Positions 1 to 12,100 of a DNA stretch of 64,000 nt are shown here, piece by piece. Each line of letters opens with the position of its first letter. The stretch's first letter is position 1. The translations under genes and the position numbers were made by a program. The DNA is taken from positions 7,762,822 through 7,826,821 of the forward strand of contig NC_058055.1 of the NCBI RefSeq assembly GCF_020085105.1, given 5' to 3'. Below the pieces are notes generated by a model that was not told where the DNA came from, searched no databases, and saw only the letters and a program-made list of their open reading frames with translations. This DNA comes from Siniperca chuatsi (lineage: Eukaryota; Chordata; Actinopteri; Centrarchiformes; Sinipercidae).

Positions 1-2149
1 CAATTGCTTAGCCTCGGCTGAATGGGGATTATGATACTGTACGTCCTAAAAGTCAAGTGTTTGTCTCAGTGTCAAATCATTTTGACTGAATAGTGGAGGG
101 AAAGAAGAGATGGTTGAATGTTCCCCCTCACGCTGCCCTCTGATTGGCCAGTTTGTGCAGTTGCTTCCATCACTTTCTGTCCGCTGACTGTGGAGATTAG
201 GTGATGTAATTATTTTGACTTACCCTCAGTAGCCTGTAGTGGTGTGAGCTCTGATGAGACGGTGAAACAAAGCAGATTAGAGTGAAAGACAAATGTAGCA
301 AAAAATTAATGCAGTGTTGTGAGGTGGAATCAATGTGAATCAATCAAACAACAGGACCAGTATTTTAGACATGTGCCAAAGTCAAATTTAAGAATGCTTA
401 CTAATCAACACAAGGCTCATCCTTGTGTGTCATTATTGTATTATTATCATGGCATTGTTGACAAAACACACTCTCGCTTGGGCATCTGAGTCACAACCAA
501 GTCATCACATACAGCAGGACTTCAAGTTGCAAGTAATTTTCCTTTGTCCCAAGTAAACTTACATCATTAGATGTGTGACTTACGCCTGATCAGAGTGTGA
601 GCCATAATGACTTAAGTCCACATTCTCTGTTACAACCCAGATGTATCCTTTTTTTCTTTAATTTCATTTGGTCCTTTGTTTTCTGTTGTCCCACTCCACT
701 TGGTCAGGCGATTTAACATTCATTTCACTTAATGCGTGCGTGACACCATCTTCAAATCATTTTAAATCTGTTTTCAGACATTCCTTATAGAAACACCTGA
801 CATGAAGATCTTAATAATACAGCATCATTTGTACTATTTTAAAGTACTTGAGGGTTTAAATGACCTTCAAAGCTTTGTGACCACATTCATTTCAGTGCTG
901 TAGTGTGAATATAACTAATTAATTATTTAATCTGTATATAGACGAAGCTGATCATACTTGATTCTGTCATTAACACAATGACACACATTAACGTGTGCAC
1001 GCTGCTAACTTATATCTCAGTCAAAGGGGATTTTCACCCAGTTTGACCAGTGGCCAGGGTGCTTTAGTAGTCATTATCATTCATATCATATTTGTGATAG
1101 GCACTTACTATCTGCTGCCTTTCCCATCTACAACCCATTCTGCTGCAGTTACAATTAACATTTCCACCCTTATGAATGTTAAAGGGGAGACTCTACATGC
1201 TGCTGTGACACCAGTGTCAAGGCACACTGCAATGCTGTGCAGAGTATTGGTATATCTTGGAAGTAGATTTTAACATCAATTTGGTACTAAATTGAATGCT
1301 ACCCACAAAGCTTTGGTGGTCAGGCAAATGTATTTTCAGTGTTTAGCAATACATTAGACAGTCTGTTTTCTGATGTTTGGCTTGGAAAAACTGATGCCAA
1401 ATCATGCTCGAGTGTTTAAATCCTGATAAGCGTGCTCATTTTCTGCTTCTCTGCTGATTTGTGAATTAGCATGTTCTCTGATACCAACATCTGTGCAGGC
1501 CAAGGAAAGATGTTCTTTTCATTCATGAGACCAACATTTGCTATAGCTGCTTCACTCCCATCATAACATGCACAATAATTAGTCTAATTCTGCCTTATGT
1601 CTCAGCATTAAATCTGAAAGTCTGATGGTGGACTTTATAATCTGCGCACATTCCTGAAGATAAGTACCACCATAAAAAAAAGACAAAGGCAGCAGCTTCC
1701 ATGTATTTTCCTTTTAGTTCCTCATTGTCAATTAAGTGGTCAGGTTTAACAATAGAGTAGAAAATTGACTCGAGACAGCTCACACAGGCTATTTTCTATC
1801 TGGCCTGCTGGTTTGCAGGCAAGCAGCACTTTCACACAATAAACAGAAACAGTTTAGAAACCACCTAGAATTGTATTTTCCCATTGGACTGTCAAATTAC
1901 ACTCAGGTCCAAAAATTAAAGGAATCAGTAATCAGTAAGGTTGTGTAAGATGCTGAGTGATTCCAAGCTTCCAGCGTCACAATGATGGACAAAAGGCTGA
2001 AGCTCACCCTCTGTCTTTACTTGAAAACTCAAGGGGGACTTCTCCCAACCTATTGCATAGTCGCTGTAGTTTAGATTACTGTTGTTCTTTGTTTTTACTG
2101 AAAGAGAAAAAGCAGTTTTGTTCAGCATGCATCCATGTCCACATTTTAA

Positions 2150-2462
2150 GTACCAGCACCTCTAAAGCTCATTGATTAACATGTTATATTTTGTTTCTTT
2201 AATCCACACACTACTGAAGTATCGAAATGGCAAGTTGCGGTTTTATGGGGGTTTTGAGCTCGACTATTCTTGTCCAGTAGCAGTGACTTTCTGAAGTTGC
2301 TTTCTTGCAGAGAGCTACATGAGAAGATCAATTCCACTTATGTGCCGGACTATTTCTTAACTGCCTGGCAACCAGTGGAGACTTCACTGCTCTCGGTTAA
2401 GAAATAGTCCAGCGCATAAGTGGAATTGATCTTCTCATGTACCTCTCTGCAAGAAAGCAACT
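2150..2462. repeat. Interspersed repeat ending in a long fold-back hairpin
   Basis: The stretch from 'taccagcacctctaaagctc' through 'gcggttttatgggggttt' to 'tgtgccggactatttctt' resembles an abundant fish interspersed repeat that I recognise by its wording, not by a database match. Its end forms an inverted repeat: 2295-2361 pairs with 2396-2462, 67-base arms with three mismatches by direct comparison, around a 34-base loop. The near-identity suggests recent duplication of the repeat end or gene conversion between arms. Confidence 0.75.
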
Positions 2463-2774
2463 AAGCGTGTTGCCCAAAATGTCAAACCATTGCTTTAATA
2501 TCACATGTAGTCCTTTTATTGTGTAGCTTCATGTGTTAGCATTAGAAAACTACATTTATCTGACATTGCGTAGTTGCATTATTTGCCCATATAGTAATGT
2601 AAAAACCTGTTCATTGATTTTCAGTCACATTAGCAGAGTCTGTGTGGACAAACCTCCTGTAGGATCTGTGACACCAACTGTTTGAACCTCACTGCTGTTA
2701 GGTATATTATTGTGAACATCCTAGTGCCTTTCTCCTTTGTGCCCAGTGCCCATAGATCTTGCTGTCCATCTGTC

Positions 2775-2935
2775 AGTTTGGTTATGTGTGTGGACGACCA
2801 TATAAAGAGAGAAGTGGACCGCCTCCTGTCATTTTGTGCCAACTCAGAGGTAAACACGAGCAAAAATATGGAGATGTGGATTGTCCTCGGACAGAAACAG
2901 CCTGCTCATCAGCCTCTGGAAACAAGTGACTCAGA
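2775..2935 (+). pseudogene. Fragment of a non-LTR retrotransposon reverse transcriptase
   Basis: One frame of 2682-2942 reads DDHIKREVDRLLSFCANSE, then VNTSKN and MEMWIV. This resembles the segment after the FADD box of fish L2/Rex-type reverse transcriptases (YRxEVxRLLxWC, then LNxSKTxEMIVDF). The flanking sequence does not extend the match, so this is a short decayed scrap. Assignment rests on remembered family patterns. Confidence 0.4.
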
Positions 2936-3117
2936 TGACTAATTTTCCTGCCATCCACAATCTCAAAAAGCCTTTTTGAATGTGATGGGAAAAAAAAAAA
3001 ATTCATGCAGCAAAGGAAGAGATTCTCTAACTCAAGCAATTTTATAAGCCACTAATTAAGCAGCACATCCACGCATTATTGCCTGGTTTTTGCTCTGGTG
3101 CTGTCCACTCTGTTGCG

Positions 3118-3215
3118 TGGGTGATTGGCTATCAGGTGCCTTTTGATGAAGGAGCAGCATAAAGCTGGAGCGGGGAGAGGGAACGGAGAGATCGCCATCA
3201 ATCTTGCACAGCCAG
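3118..3215 (+). promoter_or_regulatory. Possible promoter-like patch
   Basis: A GC-richer island in AT-rich DNA carries a CCAAT-box word on the minus strand ('gattggct', about 3123-3130), a TATA-like 'cataaag' and a purine/GC-rich stretch 'ggagcggggagagggaacgg'. The CCAAT-to-TATA spacing is plausible for a core promoter and could drive a distant non-coding first exon of the dusp10-like gene. No downstream splice donor was confirmed. Confidence 0.2.
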
Positions 3216-5082
3216 ACAGCCATCTGTTCCCAAAAACACCCACTGCATCAACTCTGCAGCTGGAGACGCACTGATACACCATGCTGCTTAAATCTACACT
3301 GTGATATTCTTTATAGTCGACTCTCTACTATAAGTCATGCACTGTCGTTTGCCCTGTATGTAAGGCCCCATCATTTCATGCACATCAGTACACACTGTAT
3401 TCTGTTCCTGTTCTCAATTTCAAGACAAAATTAATGACTTTTTATTGTACTCACCACATAAAATTATTCCAACTCTGATTGAATTTTGCTTTATAATAAC
3501 ACAGTTCAGAGGTGCTAAGCAAGCAAATTATAACTGTTTATTATATTGCGGGTTTTGCTCAGGTGTTTGGGAAAGAGTTAAATCATCTGGAAAAACACTA
3601 GTATGTGTACCGCTCTCTGGCTCATGCCTGTGACTGTAAAGCTGTTATCTTTATTCAGCTGGTGGGGTAGCAGTGAGCCGAGGGAGGGCGTCATGATCTC
3701 CCCCGTAGGCTCCTGCAGCTCTCACTAACAGGAACTGAGTGGCTCTTCTTCTTCTTCTTCTTTCTTTCTTTTAAATATTTCTTTTTATCTGTGTGAGTTC
3801 TTATTTCAACTTGTTATACTTTCATGTGCTCGAATTCTGAAGCGGCTAACGTGATTGCAAAGCTTAGCATACGTTAGCCTTTTCCTTAAATATTAATACA
3901 TACCTAATCATGCACACACATTTGCATTTGCCTCTCCGCTCCTTGATCCATCCTGCCACATTTGTTTATTCAGCCTAATATAAGTGGCTCGCGCTGTCAA
4001 AAATTTCATATAGGATCCTCAGTTCTTCTGAAAGGGACTCATAACTTATTCACACTTTACTGTCAACAAATGAAGTCATATATGCCTAGTAGATATATTA
4101 TGCAGTCTCACACACTGAGTTGTGTGATATATAATATTGCTGCAGTTATGCACTAGGTACCTCGAACTACTGTGATTCTTACAAAGGGATGAGCTTCCTC
4201 TTAAGTATCAACACACATGGGTTTAGGAGTTTATTATTGCGCTCGGTTGTAGCCTGGCCATAGTCTACAATATTACACATTTACACAGGTATACATTACA
4301 GATTGTCTGATGGCCCTGGACCCGTAAGACATCAGTTTTGGCCATCAAATTGAGCAGAGCTCCTTTTTTAACAATTTCTTAGTCAGCAATGAGCTATTTC
4401 CTTTTGTCTCTCTGCACTGCTCTCTGTTGTGTTTTTTTGGCGCTGTCAGACTGGCTGCCACCTCAGTTCTGAGATCTGGCAATTGAAGCTATTAACAATG
4501 GGACAATAATGAAAAACTGTCAAATCACAAACTAAAAAGAACGAGTTTGACTGTTTGATCATGCAATCAACAGTTTCCTCATTTAACAAGCATCAAACAA
4601 GTCTACACACTTTGTACACTTTGTACTGTTGCTTGATGTAACTTCCAAGTGAAGCAGATTGAGGCAGCTCATTTTTGAAAGACAATCACTGCAAACACAC
4701 ACAACAGCACTCAGCATGTACTGTATGTTGGCAGAGCAGGTAGCTCCTTTTATCAGATTCCATTAATGTGTTAGAAAGGCAGATTAATTAGGACCAACCA
4801 ACTGAAGTGATTTCACATAAACACAGTTAATTAAACACAATTTCTATTAACCTCCTAATCAACAGTGCTCACACCTTTTCATTTATAGTTTTATTCTCAT
4901 AGGTGAATCCTGTCACTAATTGCACCTTGGCAGCAGTCTGCCCTCAGGACCAGAGAACAAATGCACAGAGATGACAGGATATTTGAATTCTCAACATTAT
5001 TTGGCTTGTTCTGTCATAATTTTAATCGTCTGAAACAAAAAATCCTGCAAAACCAGATCCCTACAACTGACACGACCAGAGG

Positions 5083-5450
5083 TGGAAGAAGCACTCAAAC
5101 CCTCTACTTAAGTAAAAGTACCAACACAACAAAGTAAAATTACAAGAAAAACTCCTGCATTCAAAATCCTACTTAAGTAAAAGTACAAAAGTATTGTCGG
5201 CAAATGTACTTAAGTATCAAAAGTACTCATTATATAGAAAAATGTCCCTTGTGACTGATGTGTTTGTTATATATTAGATTATTAGATAGATTACTGATGC
5301 ACCAACATGTACTGTAAGCAGCATTTAACTGCTGTAGTTGATCATGGTGGAACTGGTTTTAACTTATGTAGTTAGGTAGTTTAGTCCAGTGGTTCCCAAT
5401 CTTGGGGTCAGGCCCCCGCCAAAGGGTCACAAAATATATTGGGGGTGGGG
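5083..5450. mobile_element. hAT-like non-autonomous DNA transposon remnants
   Basis: The left end 'cagaggtggaagaagcactc' is followed by repeated 'acttaagtaaaagtac' words, a pattern I recognise as a common fish hAT-type non-autonomous element. Near 5391 the phrase 'ccagtggttcccaatcttgg' matches another hAT-type terminus. The expected right end with inverted 'cttcttccacctctg' is not visible, so this is a truncated or nested insertion. There is no transposase ORF. Confidence 0.55.
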
Positions 5451-6818
5451 GAGGTTGGACATGACCACAAAGCTTCAGCAGGCAAACCCCAGTTAAAGCC
5501 AGTTGCAAGTTTGACTGTATGTAGTAATGTGAAATTTGAATATCTTGTCAACACAGAAACTTTTATTAGCCCATCAGATGGTGTAAGGTTTCCAGAGTTA
5601 TGCTTCACTATAGTTTGAAGTGCATTATATTTTATTCTTGCTGTGGAGTATCATGTCAACATGTACCAGTGAAATTTCAAGAGGCATCCCTGTTGTACTT
5701 TGTTCTAGTATTTTCCATTTCTCTCTGTGGCCCTTACTGTCTGCTGAAGCTATGACTATGAGTGAGTGAAAAGGCCACTAGCCAGCCTGCAGTTTACAGT
5801 GTGTGAGAGAAAAGTGATCAGAGTGATAGTGACTTCCACCATGATAAAACTGGGTCAATGTAACCCCCACCCCCTCCACCACAGGCAAGGCTGAAAAAGG
5901 AAAAAAAAAAGATGAGGATACCATCAACAGACTCTGTGCGTGGATATAAGCATTGGAACACTGGAGCGTGGTTTGCTTTCTCTATGGGTCGGTATCTGTG
6001 TTGTGTTGGGACTGAAGGCACCCCCAGATTTTTTTGACATGTTCCTTCCCTGTCACGTTATAATCTGTCCCCATGTATTTTCTCTCTACCCACTTTGTTT
6101 CTGTCAGCCAGTGTTGTCCTCAGTATCTGTCCCTCCCAGTCCCCCTTTGAACCTTTTGGTCTTCCACTCCCTGAGAGATTCTTGATAAATATGGCTTGAA
6201 GGGCTTAACTTTATAATGAAAATCCACCTTAACAAACACTGTTTTAAAACAGCTATATGTGATGTACGTCACAATTACAGGCTACTTTGTTGTTTGGTGG
6301 CCAAATCTGAACAATGTTATATGAGGTTGGTGCATCTCCACCATTTAAAGTGTTGCATTATCTAAATGACGAAAAAAATCTTTTCTCATTTACCCTAGTA
6401 GTATCTAGCCACGCAGATAATATTAATTAATTTACTTATCTAGGTTTTGAGATATCTATCTCTGAAATTTCTGCCTCCATCCTAATGCAATGGAGGTGGA
6501 GGCAAGGGAAAATATGATGTCAGCCATTTCCATTGGGACTATTTCTTCAGTAAAAAGTAGTTCCAATAAAAATTATTCACTGTGAGGTCTTTGGAGATGC
6601 TGCTGTTGAATGGTTTAAAGGTAGTTTATAAAATGATGTGAGCTCCACAAACAAAATTCCATTTACCTCTATTTTGGTTGATGGCAGAAATGACAGATCT
6701 CTCAAATCCTGGGCAAATAAAATTTAAAATATCTGCAAGGCTATATATCACTAGGATTGCATAAAAAATATGTTGTTTAGTAATGTGAACTGACCATTTA
6801 ATTAATACTAAGAGTCTA

Positions 6819-7158
6819 CAGCCATGCTAGCGGCTCTATAAGGTTATATTTAGGCACAGCTGTGCTTTGAGCTACATGCTAACGTCGGCATGCTAACATG
6901 CTCACAGTTACAATGCTAGCATGCTGATGTTCAGCAGGTATAATGTTTATCATGTTCACCATTTTAGTTTTGCGTGTTAGCATGCAAATATTTGCACTAA
7001 ACACAAAGTAGAACTGAGGCTGATGGGATTGTCAGTTTTCCAGGTATTTGCTCAAAAATCTTGGAGTAGTAGTGGACAATAAAAGTTTGACCTGATGATG
7101 GCGCTAGATGAAAGAGTTAAGGGATCACCAAAGTATTACAATGTTGCTAGCATGGCTA
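6819..7158. mobile_element. MITE with 'agccatgctagc' inverted ends, copy 1
   Basis: The ends 'cagccatgctagcgg' and 'ttgctagcatggcta' are inverted copies of each other. The interior carries the words 'gctaacatgctcacag', 'gatgttcagcaggtataatg' and 'gacctgatgatggcgctagatg', shared in opposite orientation with the elements at 18.5 and 20.7 kb. No coding capacity. A typical non-autonomous fish repeat; superfamily not determined. Confidence 0.65.
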
Positions 7159-7914
7159 AAAAATATGTCTTTTTGTAATAACTGACCCTTTAAATTTAAT
7201 ACAAATTTTAGTGATCTAAAACATCAAAGGTAAACCTCAGATTTTGGTGTCAGCCAGTTGCAATCAAAGAGCAAGTGCTTCTTCCTAGACTCACTTTACA
7301 CCAATACCAACAGACTAGAATGCCAAACAGACTGCATACTTTTCTTGTTCTCCTTCAAACAGAACTTTGTACTTTTCTACTTGTGCTTTGAGCTTAATGC
7401 TAACATTAGCATGCTAACATCCTCACAGCCAACCTGTACAGCCACTCCTGCAGCCGTGTGGCAAAAAGTAAATTAAAGTACTGTATCAACCAAACTCCTG
7501 GGTGCACTGAACATCTCAGATTGATTGTATTTAACAGTGTGTGTATCAATGGGTGGATTTTCACTTTAATAATATTTCTTCTTAACGTTTGAGAGCAGCC
7601 TTATAATGAATGTACCAAATAAATATAAACATTTAAAGTCAAAAGTCCTGTAGTAACTGTACCAACCTGTTAATCACATTAATCATAAAGGCAATTTAAT
7701 GATACAAAAAAATCTTCTATATGTATTTTATTACAAAGTGCATATTTATAAGCTACAGCCAGTTAATTTCTTTTTGCTGTGTCATGGTGAGAAAGCTTTC
7801 TCTCCAGCTGAGTTGTACTGTTGTGTAAGTGGTGACCTTCTGTTTATACCATGGCCTAGACAAATGCTCATTTCTAATTGACCCAAAGGATTCTTTTAAT
7901 TTAGTTTATTCCAG
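7159..7914. other. Non-coding, no feature resolved
   Basis: AT-rich sequence with a 'gctaacattagcatgctaac' word near 7400 that probably comes from the same MITE family as 6819-7158. Nothing else recognisable until the candidate exon at 7915. Confidence 0.5.
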
Positions 7915-7965
7915 AGGCAGGATGAACAGGCTAGACGGCTCGGAGCAGGAAGTGTTTCATTTCAG
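7915..7965 (+). other. Candidate 5' untranslated exon of the dusp10-like gene
   Basis: A 51-base, locally GC-richer segment has a pyrimidine-rich acceptor on its left ('ttagtttattccag') and a consensus donor on its right (CAG|gtaatc). Spliced to the acceptor at 9113-9114 it would supply 5' UTR. It contains an ATG at 7922 opening a short upstream ORF that would stop within the next exon (TAA at 9122), nine bases before the main ATG. The splice consensus is seen; the linkage is inferred. Confidence 0.4.
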
Positions 7966-9130
7966 GTAATCACATGGCTCTTCAGCAACAGTTTTTAAAG
8001 TGAAAAATCCCACTGCGCCATTAGCTAATTTTGAGAGTCACTGTGTTGTTTTTCTGTGACAAAGCAGTGCAAAGACAGCAGTGCAATACAATTTTTGTCA
8101 AATTTAAGAAGCGCATAAAAATAAACTGTACACATCACAGGCGCATTCACATACATGTGCTTTTAGTTCAGTTATAAGGCAATCCTGGCTAATCATCCAT
8201 TGCCAATTTCCTATTTTTTATTGCAAGCTTGGGCATCATTATATAGTGTACCTCTACATCGAGAATAGTGAACATGCACGATCCAGCTATGTTTTATAGT
8301 ATATTTAGCTATTTTTACCATCAGCCATGACTTGGCTTGGCTTATTATTTCATGTGACTGGTTGTTGCAGTTAATTTTATGCAGCTTTTGTGACTGAGCT
8401 TTTAAGAAGCCTCACTGCCATCAGGATTAGCTGGGATTATTTGCTGCTAACAGCAAACAGGTACACACTCTTGTACCTTTGGATTTAGAATTTTACACCC
8501 TAATGGTCGTGATATTACTGGGAAACAGTTTAAATTTGAACGTCAAACTCCTATAAATATAGATTAGGGCAAGTGGCCCTGGTATAAGCAGATAACAGAC
8601 TGTGATGTGCATGTTTAAATGGATTTGGAAAAAAGTAATCACTAGAGTGTTATCCATTCAAATCAAACATGCATCTCAGTGGGTATTCTCTTTATAGAAT
8701 TTCTCCTTTCATTTGCAGCAAATATGAAAGGAAATATGTGTGACATGTTAATGGTCAAAACTGAGATGTTGGTTGTTGGTTTTGTATTTGTTCTTGGTAT
8801 GTTTTGATATGCAAAAGAGATGACTTGCAAAAATATGCAAAACATAAAAATCTATTGTTGTTGTCAACAGGTGTTGTCATTCTTTTCGTGGATTTGGGGT
8901 TTTACTTTACATTTCACAAATAATTGACCTTCATTCTTTTTAAATGTAATTACACAATATTGTAACATACTATATCAATAGAAAAAACATCAGCATGTGC
9001 TGTTTGTGTCTAATCTGATGGAACGTAAAGTGTGCCCCACATCTTCAGTGTTTGTTAAATTACAGTCATTTCCTGACTACTCTCTTTCTGTCTCTCTCCC
9101 TCTTCATTGGACAGCTTTGCATAAACCCAG

Positions 9131-12100
9131 ATGCCTCCACTCCCTCTTGATGAGCGCATAGTGGTCATTCAGCGCCCTAAAAACTTAGCCCTGTGTGAGG
9201 CTTCCCCACAAACCATCCCACAGCACTCCTCTCAAATATCAGCCTCTTCCAATGGACAAGTCACCCACCCACCTCATCTCCACCTTTCTCAGTCCCATTT
9301 CTATTCACCCTCCTGTAAATCTCTGACTCTGGAATGCAAGCACAGATCCTCCCGTGTGCAGAAATTCAAGGTCGACCAGCCTGTCATCCCAGCGGGTGTC
9401 AGACACATCCCTAGCCACTGCCATAGCAATGGTACAGTAACTCTCGGCCCACGGCTGCCCTCCCACACACATACTATTGATATCAGGGTGACAGTGGACA
9501 AAGGAGGACACAGAGGAGGATTAACCAAGTCATTAGGGCGCAGTGGAAGTGTAAAAGGTGGTAGAGCGAAATGTGCCTCTTCACAGTTGGATCAAGGACA
9601 ATGTGAGAGAAAAACTGGAACTGCAGGGAGGCCAGGTGGAGCTGAACACAAGCCACAACGAAGTCACCATAGTCAGCTGTCATCTTCCCCCGGAGGCGTC
9701 ATACAATTCGTCCCCGCTCAGGCGCAGCAGCGTAGGTTCAGGAGTGAAAAGGAAAAGGAAAACACTAGTTTTCTTAACAGAGGCGACCAGGAATTTCCCT
9801 CTCTAGGTCATAAGAAGAATTCCAAACTGGGAACTGTCCATCAAAGCCATAATAGTCATAGTCTACCCTACCACCACAACTCTGTCCCTGTGCCCCATGC
9901 CGCCATCCTAAACTCCAACTATCCCTCATCCCCTCCCTCCCAATCCACCAATGTCCCAAACTCATTTCAGCAACTCAGCCAGCCACACCCATCCCGCACC
10001 AGGGATCACCGCCCTCACATTCTTCATGGTCTACCCCTCTCCCCCTGCTCTTCCAACGTTGGAGGGTTCCCCAGCCCTGACCATACCTGCACCATTGACT
10101 GTGCCCACCCATTCAGTTGCGGCTGCTGGAGGTTGGTAAGATGCAGAGGGTGTAAGGGACACTCTGCTAACTGCCAAGGAGGTGGAGGAAGCTCTTCCAC
10201 CTCATTTTCCTGTGTTCACAATGTCGGAGTAGTGAAGAGAGGAGGCAAAGAAATGGGCCTGAGAAATCTGGGTGGGTGTCTCTCCACCGCCTCCACCTCC
10301 AACACCTCCTCTTCTAACAGTACTGTGTCTGACTGCAGAGCAAACTTGTTCAAACCTCTCCGCTGTGCCTCCTGCTCTGCTGAGGCCGGAAACTTTGAAA
10401 GCCCTGCTTTCCTTCGCAAAAAACTGGTAGGGGGATGCCTGCCCTGTGCCCCGCTGTCCTCCTCTGCTCCTCTCCGGGCGATACAAAGCTGCGTCACAGG
10501 CTGCAACCCCAAAGCCTCTCAGACAGGCAGCTCCACCTGCAGCTACTGCAGCAGCGATCCCATAGTGGTGACATTCAACCCTCGCCGAGGCAAACCCCCA
10601 GGAAGAGGCATTGGAGCAGCTCATCCAATGGGTATGTTCCAAGCCGATGATGATGACTACAGCGTGCGTACTATCTGGCCTGAAGAACTGGCCAAGAAGA
10701 TGACCCATTCTAAAGCCCAAAAGAATCACTGTGCCGGGATGGGAATAGGAGTCGGGAAGACCTGTGCAAGCCAGGCCCAAAATGGCAGTAACGGAACAGG
10801 CCTTGTCCCCTTGGACTGTCAAAACCTCCAGGAATATGCGCAGCCTCAGCTAACAGACCATGCAGGCCGACGGCGGCTTCAGCAGGGAAAAATGGCTGCC
10901 CTTGATTTTATGGGCTACAGGTCAGGATCTGGGTATGATGATGGCCGGAACTCACTGAAGAGGCTCTTGAATAAAGCCGAAGATGTAGGAATGGGCGATG
11001 GTCCTGAGCAAGACGGAGATGCGGCATATCCACGTTCCCCCTCTCCCCGCTCTGCCTCTCCATCGTCACCTGTGTCCTTTTCACCTCCACCGTCTGCCCC
11101 TAGCACACTCATCAAACCCAAACCCTGGCAGAGAGACAGGGAGGGAGGACATTCTCTGCCGTCGGCTCAGTCACTTCACCTGGCCCTCAACTCCCTGAAC
11201 AGAGAGCAAGATGAGGAGAACAGCAGAAGTAAGAATTATATAATTTCTACAGTGTGAAGTCACTAATTATCCACTGCAATCACTGACATAAAGCTGGGTC
11301 ATATTGTGTTGAATGTCTTTTAGCAGCATTTTTCAACCCCTTATATAGGCCTACTACCGATGTCCATCAAAAAATCCCTATTGGTTAGTGTCAACGTGCA
11401 AATGGTGTTCCTTTTTGTGAGTGCAGTCTGTGTTTGGCAAATGCTGTCATGATTCTGAGCCTGTTCCCCTTGACGTGTTAAATACTTTTGCTGTGTTTTT
11501 AACCCACATTTGGGAATGTCTAGCTCCTTTGAATCTCAGCAAGTTGTTTCATAAAATAATCAAAGTAGCTACTAATGGTCAGACCTCTTTTATAGCCAAT
11601 AAATACTGCTAATTAGCTTTAAGACTAATATGACCTACTTTTGAATCTGTGATTTCATTGTTGATTTAGTTACTTCAAATTTTGTTTATTTTGTCACCCT
11701 GTACATGTTTTAAAGTATTAATCTTGTCATTTCTTGATATGTGGCAGCAGTTTTAAACTCTAACAAAGCCATCTTCACACAAGGCAAGCGATGTCTCTAC
11801 ACTCTTTCTCTCTGTCTCGTCTTCTCCCAGTGCACCTTTCTCTGCCGCTCTCCTCTTCATTGCCGGCTTCTCTATCCGATGAGACTGTGATGACTCCTGA
11901 TGCAGAGAACGCCGTTGTCAGTCCCATCCTGCCCTTCTTGTTTCTGGGAAACGAGAGAGACGCAGAGGACCTGGACCTGCTGCTGCGCCTCAACATTGGC
12001 TACGTGGTCAACGTGACCACACACCTGCCCCTCTACCACGTCAACTCTGGGCTGCGCTACAAAAGACTGCCAGCCACCGATAACAGCAAGCAAAACCTTC

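Larger units (their letters stand above)
1..7914. other. Non-coding region upstream of the dusp10-like gene
   Basis: No open reading frame here resembles a known protein; all ORFs are short and lack family motifs or splice context. The stretch is AT-rich and holds repeats listed separately: a fold-back repeat near 2.3 kb, a LINE scrap near 2.8 kb, a hAT-like element at 5.1-5.45 kb and a MITE at 6.8-7.16 kb. A smaller fragment rich in 'gctaacattagcatgctaac' words at about 7385-7440 looks like part of the 6.8 kb family. Some of this could be 5' intron of the dusp10-like gene, because its coding exon is preceded by a splice acceptor. Confidence 0.6.

Noticed and set aside
995-1273. 92-codon plus-strand frame with a hydrophobic stretch
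   Set aside because: No homology recognised, no splice or promoter context, and the composition matches surrounding non-coding DNA.
10202-10822. 206-codon minus-strand open frame inside the dusp10-like first exon
   Set aside because: Lies fully antisense to a well-supported coding exon, has no family motifs, and reflects the GC-rich codon composition of that exon.
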